Source of the DNA: Roseitalea sp.
GTDB lineage: Bacteria > Pseudomonadota > Alphaproteobacteria > Rhizobiales > Rhizobiaceae
DNA length: 64,000 nt
Direction of reading: 5' to 3'
Assembly: GCA_017642895.1 (NCBI GenBank)
Contig: JAEPON010000002.1
Span: forward strand, 1 to 64,000
Position 1 is the stretch's first letter, and every line of letters begins with the position of its first letter. The position numbers were made by a program, and so were the translations under genes. The notes under the pieces are model-generated. The model searched no databases. It was given only the letters and a program-made list of their open reading frames with translations, and was not told where the DNA came from. Positions 61,249 through 64,000 of this stretch are shown one piece after another.

Positions 61249-62013
61249 CTATTGTGCCGTGTAGCCACCGTCGGCGACCAGGCTGGCGCCGGTGACGAAA
61301 TCGGCCTCGTCAGACGCCAGAAACAGGACGCAATTGGCGATGTCGACCGGCTCGCCCAGCTTCAGCGGATGCTTCTTGCTCATCTCGGCGATGTAGCCGT
61401 CGCGGCCGAGCGGATGGGACTCGGCGGCGGCGAGGAAGATTTCTGTCTTGACCGATCCCGGATGCACCGCGTTCACGCGAATGCCATCGGGCGCGTAGCA
61501 GATCGCATCCGTCTTGGTCATCAACAGCACCGCGCCCTTGGTGGCATGGTAGGACGGTAGATCATCATTGCCGATCAGCCCATAGATCGACGAGAAGTTG
61601 ACGATCGATCCCTTCTTGCGTGCCTTCATGTGCGGGACCGTGTGCTTGGTGCACAAAAAGGGTCCCTTCACATTCACCGCAAACACCTTTTCCCAGTCCG
61701 CGACGGACAGTTCGTGGGCGAACATGTTCGCGCCGACGATGGCTGCATTGTTGACCAGAATGTCCGGCCCGCCCCATTTGTCGTCGGTGCGATCGATCGC
61801 GGATTTGACATTGTCCTCGTCGGTCACGTCCACATGTTCATAGATGACGTCATGGCCGTCTGCGGCGAGTTCGGCGGCAAGCGCCTCACCCTCCTTGTCG
61901 AGCACGTCGAAGATTGCGACGCGCGCGCCTTCCTCGACGAACCGGCGCACGGTCGCAGCGCCAATGCCCCGCGATCCGCCGGTGACGATGGCAACCTTGT
62001 TTTCCAGTCTCAT
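61249..62013 (-). CDS. Short-chain dehydrogenase (SDR), first of two
   Basis: The 254-residue classical SDR has TGGSRGIG, NNAAIVG, a serine in FSSIYGL, the YHATK active site and a closing VADGGYTAQ. The ATG at 62013 has AAGGGAAAC and starts the family homology. It lies between another SDR gene and the butanediol-dehydrogenase-like gene. NAD is more likely than NADP as cofactor because an aspartate (FDVLD) ends the second strand. Confidence 0.87.
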   Translation of the reverse strand: MRLENKVAIVTGGSRGIGAATVRRFVEEGARVAIFDVLDKEGEALAAELAADGHDVIYEHVDVTDEDNVKSAIDRTDDKWGGPDILVNNAAIVGANMFAHELSVADWEKVFAVNVKGPFLCTKHTVPHMKARKKGSIVNFSSIYGLIGNDDLPSYHATKGAVLLMTKTDAICYAPDGIRVNAVHPGSVKTEIFLAAAESHPLGRDGYIAEMSKKHPLKLGEPVDIANCVLFLASDEADFVTGASLVADGGYTAQ

Positions 62014-62030
62014 TGTCGTTTCCCTTTGGC

Positions 62031-62807
62031 TCAGATCAGGACCATGCCGCCATCGACCATCACGGTCTGGCCGGTGATGTAGTCGCTGGCGGGCGAAGCG
62101 AGGAAGGAGGTCACGCCGACAATGTCGTCCGGTGTCGAGTAGCGGCCCAGCAGGATGTTTTCCGAGAAGCCGTCGATCGCCTCGTCGGGCTTTTCGGTCA
62201 CGCCTCGCTCGATGAACTCGCGGTCGAGCTGTTCCCACAGTTCGGTGCGGACAACGCCGGGACCGAAACAGTTGACGGTGATCTTGTGTTCGGCGAGCGC
62301 CCGAGCCGCCGCCTGCGTCAGGGCCGCAACCGCAAACTTCGACGCACAATAGTGTGCAAAGAGGGGATAGCCCTGCTTGGCGGCGATCGAGGCGGTGTTG
62401 ATGATCTTGCCGCCGGTGCACTGGGCGATCATCTGCCGGGCCGCTTCCTGCGTGCCGATCAGAACGCCGCGTCCGTTGACCGCCATGATCCGGTCGAAGT
62501 CCTCGTCGGTCACGTCCATGAAAGGGCAGGTCTGGCTGATGCCGGCATTGTTGAAAATAACATCGAGCCCGCCGAAGGCGTCGACCGTGGCGTCGATCAT
62601 CGCCCGGGTGCTGGCGCGATCGGACACATCGACGGTGCAGGCGGCGGCGTTTTCGATGCCACCGGCCACTTTCTCGGCGGCGTCGGCGTTCAGATCGGCG
62701 ACCATGACCCGTGCGCCACGCCGGGACAGATCACGCGCGATTTGTGCTCCGATCCCGCGCCCCGCGCCGGTGACGATCACGCGCCTGCCTTTGAGTTCTT
62801 CGGCCAT
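62031..62807 (-). CDS. Short-chain dehydrogenase (SDR), second of two
   Basis: The 258-residue SDR has TGAGRGIG, NNAGISQ, the active site YCASK and the terminal VDGGMVLI. An aspartate at the end of the second strand (VADLN) again indicates NAD. It resembles glucose/sorbitol/acetoin dehydrogenases. The gene is 10 bases after the permease gene. With four other oxidoreductases encoded downstream, stepwise oxidation of a polyhydroxylated substrate is likely. Confidence 0.87.
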   Translation of the reverse strand: MAEELKGRRVIVTGAGRGIGAQIARDLSRRGARVMVADLNADAAEKVAGGIENAAACTVDVSDRASTRAMIDATVDAFGGLDVIFNNAGISQTCPFMDVTDEDFDRIMAVNGRGVLIGTQEAARQMIAQCTGGKIINTASIAAKQGYPLFAHYCASKFAVAALTQAAARALAEHKITVNCFGPGVVRTELWEQLDREFIERGVTEKPDEAIDGFSENILLGRYSTPDDIVGVTSFLASPASDYITGQTVMVDGGMVLI

Positions 62808-62817
62808 CGGCTCCTCC

Positions 62818-63777
62818 TTACGATTTGGACTTCTTGATGTAGAAGGCTGCGGCCAGAACGATGACCGCGCCCTTGATGATGATCTGGAACTGGACCGGGG
62901 CGCCGATCAGCAGCACCAGGTTGAAGATCGCGATCAGGATCGCTGCCCCGACAACGGCGCCCGCGATGCCGCCCCGACCGCCGGACAGCGCCACGCCGCC
63001 GATCACCGCCGCGACAATCGAATCCAATTCGAAGCCGCGCCCGACGAAATTGTCGACGACGCCGGCAAACCCGGCCAGAATAAGCCCCGCCGTCGCGGCC
63101 AGTGTCGATGAGATCACATAGGCGATGATGATCACCCGGTCCGAGGACAGGCCAACCAGCCGCCCGGCGATCGGGTTGCCGCCGACGATGTAGAGCGCGC
63201 GGCCATAGGCGCTGCGGTGCAAGACGACCCAGAAGACGACGGCAATGACGAGGAAGATCACAAGCGAGATCGGCACGCCGCCCAGATTTCCTGCCCCGAT
63301 TTGCTTGAAGAGCGGCGGGATGTTGCCGGACGGCGCCCCCGATGTCATCCAGAAGCGGATGCCCTGCAACATGATCGCGGTGGCCAGCGTCGCAAGGAAC
63401 GGCGAGACGTTGCGCTTGGTGACGAGCAAGCCGTTGACGAGCCCCGTTCCCAGTGCCATGGCCAGGGCGCTTGCGACGATCAGCGGCGCCGAGGAATTAT
63501 CGGACGTATAAAGGCTCGTCATCACCGCGGCGGTCGCCATCACCGAGGCGACGCTCAGGTCGAGCCCGCGGCTGATGATCACGAATGCCTGGCCGATCAC
63601 GACAATGCCCAGCGGTGCAAGCTGCACCAGCATGTTGTTGATGTTGCCCGAACTGACGAAACTGGGCGAGATCAGCCCGCCGCCGGCGATCAGCAACGCC
63701 AGGAACAGAAAAATGCCGTAGCGGGCGAAGAATTCGCCGCCGAAAGCGGGCGCGCCGGTTTGCGTGGCTCCACTCAT
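62818..63777 (-). CDS. Ribose-type ABC permease
   Basis: The 319-residue permease has the BPD_transp_2 blocks: IISRGLDLSVASVMATAAV, LATLATAIMLQGIRF and IVAAVIGGVALSGGRGGIAG in parts. Two such permease genes overlap by 4 bases, so the importer uses a heterodimeric channel, as in YtfT/YjfF or LsrCD systems. The binding protein and ATPase genes must lie beyond the right edge. It heads the visible part of the operon that ends with the hydroxyquinol dioxygenase. Confidence 0.9.
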   Translation of the reverse strand: MSGATQTGAPAFGGEFFARYGIFLFLALLIAGGGLISPSFVSSGNINNMLVQLAPLGIVVIGQAFVIISRGLDLSVASVMATAAVMTSLYTSDNSSAPLIVASALAMALGTGLVNGLLVTKRNVSPFLATLATAIMLQGIRFWMTSGAPSGNIPPLFKQIGAGNLGGVPISLVIFLVIAVVFWVVLHRSAYGRALYIVGGNPIAGRLVGLSSDRVIIIAYVISSTLAATAGLILAGFAGVVDNFVGRGFELDSIVAAVIGGVALSGGRGGIAGAVVGAAILIAIFNLVLLIGAPVQFQIIIKGAVIVLAAAFYIKKSKS

Positions 63778-64000
63778 GCCAGACCCCGCTTTCTTTCGAT
63801 ATAGATCGAAACGGCGGCGATGATGATCAGACCCTGCACGACCAGTTGCAGGTGGGTCGATACCTGAAGGAAGTTGAGCAGATTGTTGAGCAGCGACACC
63901 AGAAGCACACCGAACAGCGTGCCGATGACACCGCCGCGACCGCCCGTCAGCATCGTGCCGCCGACGACGACGGGCGTGATCGAGGCGAGCGTATAATTCT
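63774..64000 (-). CDS. Ribose-type ABC permease, C-terminal fragment (cut by window edge)
   Basis: The last 75 codons of a second permease are present. They read LASITPVVVGGTMLTGGRGG, GTLFGVLLVSLLNNLLNFL and end YIERKRGLA. The GG-rich block matches the conserved coupling segment of sugar permeases. Its stop overlaps the start of the following permease by 4 bases. The remainder is outside the window. Confidence 0.85.
   Translation of the reverse strand, partial: NYTLASITPVVVGGTMLTGGRGGVIGTLFGVLLVSLLNNLLNFLQVSTHLQLVVQGLIIIAAVSIYIERKRGLA

Overview
The window is high-GC DNA from an alphaproteobacterium, most likely order Hyphomicrobiales (Rhizobiales) or a close relative. The evidence is the gene content: a formate dehydrogenase locus with DUF3305/DUF3306/TorD/TAT-peptide satellites, a CatIJ-type 3-oxoadipate CoA-transferase, an imelysin/di-heme oxidoreductase/DUF1513 iron cluster and ribose-type ABC operons, together with strong GGAGG-like ribosome binding sites. 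No rRNA, tRNA, CRISPR array or insertion sequence was seen. It looks like an ordinary chromosomal or megaplasmid stretch rich in catabolic operons.

Region 1 (1-21119, all minus strand) is a catabolic island centred on flavin. Read in the direction of transcription it holds: ribB; a lipocalin/SnoaL fusion; an alpha/beta hydrolase; a luciferase-like monooxygenase; an FMN reductase; a complete branched-chain-amino-acid-type ABC importer; two ABM-domain proteins; an AraC regulator; a DMT exporter; a SnoaL-like protein; a double-SDR fusion; two acyl-CoA synthetases; an MDR oxidoreductase; a crotonase with altered active-site residues; a riboflavin kinase lacking the FAD synthetase domain; a flavodoxin-fold quinone reductase; and an acyl-CoA dehydrogenase cut by the window edge. 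It appears to import a substrate, oxidise it with reduced FMN, hydrolyse or reduce the product and feed it to CoA-dependent degradation, while making part of its own FMN.

Region 2 (21777-30219) is a ribose-type operon: dioxygenase (PhyH family), RbsC, binding protein, RbsA, RbsK, RbsD, a divergent PanB-like protein and DeoC, with a divergent AraC regulator. The substrate is probably a modified pentose or nucleoside-derived sugar. A YcaQ/AlkX-type DNA glycosylase gene follows.

Region 3 (31707-45363) is a respiratory formate dehydrogenase locus. The right arm encodes DUF3305, DUF3306, a TorD-type chaperone, a TAT-leader peptide, FdhA, FdhB, the cytochrome b subunit, a WD40-cytochrome c fusion and a 46-residue membrane peptide. 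The left arm encodes a multi-cluster ferredoxin protein, DUF6494, an Mrp/ApbC iron-sulphur carrier, a biotin/lipoate-ligase-like protein and DUF6505. Between the arms lies a wrecked secreted-protein gene.

Region 4 (45364-50883) is an iron-type cluster, imelysin, di-heme oxidoreductase, second imelysin and DUF1513 protein, behind a good promoter and an Irr-box-like dyad.

Region 5 (50945-64000) encodes the complete hydroxyquinol lower pathway: hydroxyquinol 1,2-dioxygenase, maleylacetate reductase, CatI/CatJ and PcaF, with a LysR regulator. The dioxygenase is the last gene of a tightly packed operon that begins with ribose-type ABC permeases and contains two SDRs, two MDR dehydrogenases, a PRISE-type enone reductase, a YciI-like protein and a Gfo/Idh/MocA oxidoreductase. 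This suggests that a sugar-like or cyclitol-like compound, or an aryl glycoside, is converted to hydroxyquinol and then to acetyl-CoA and succinyl-CoA.
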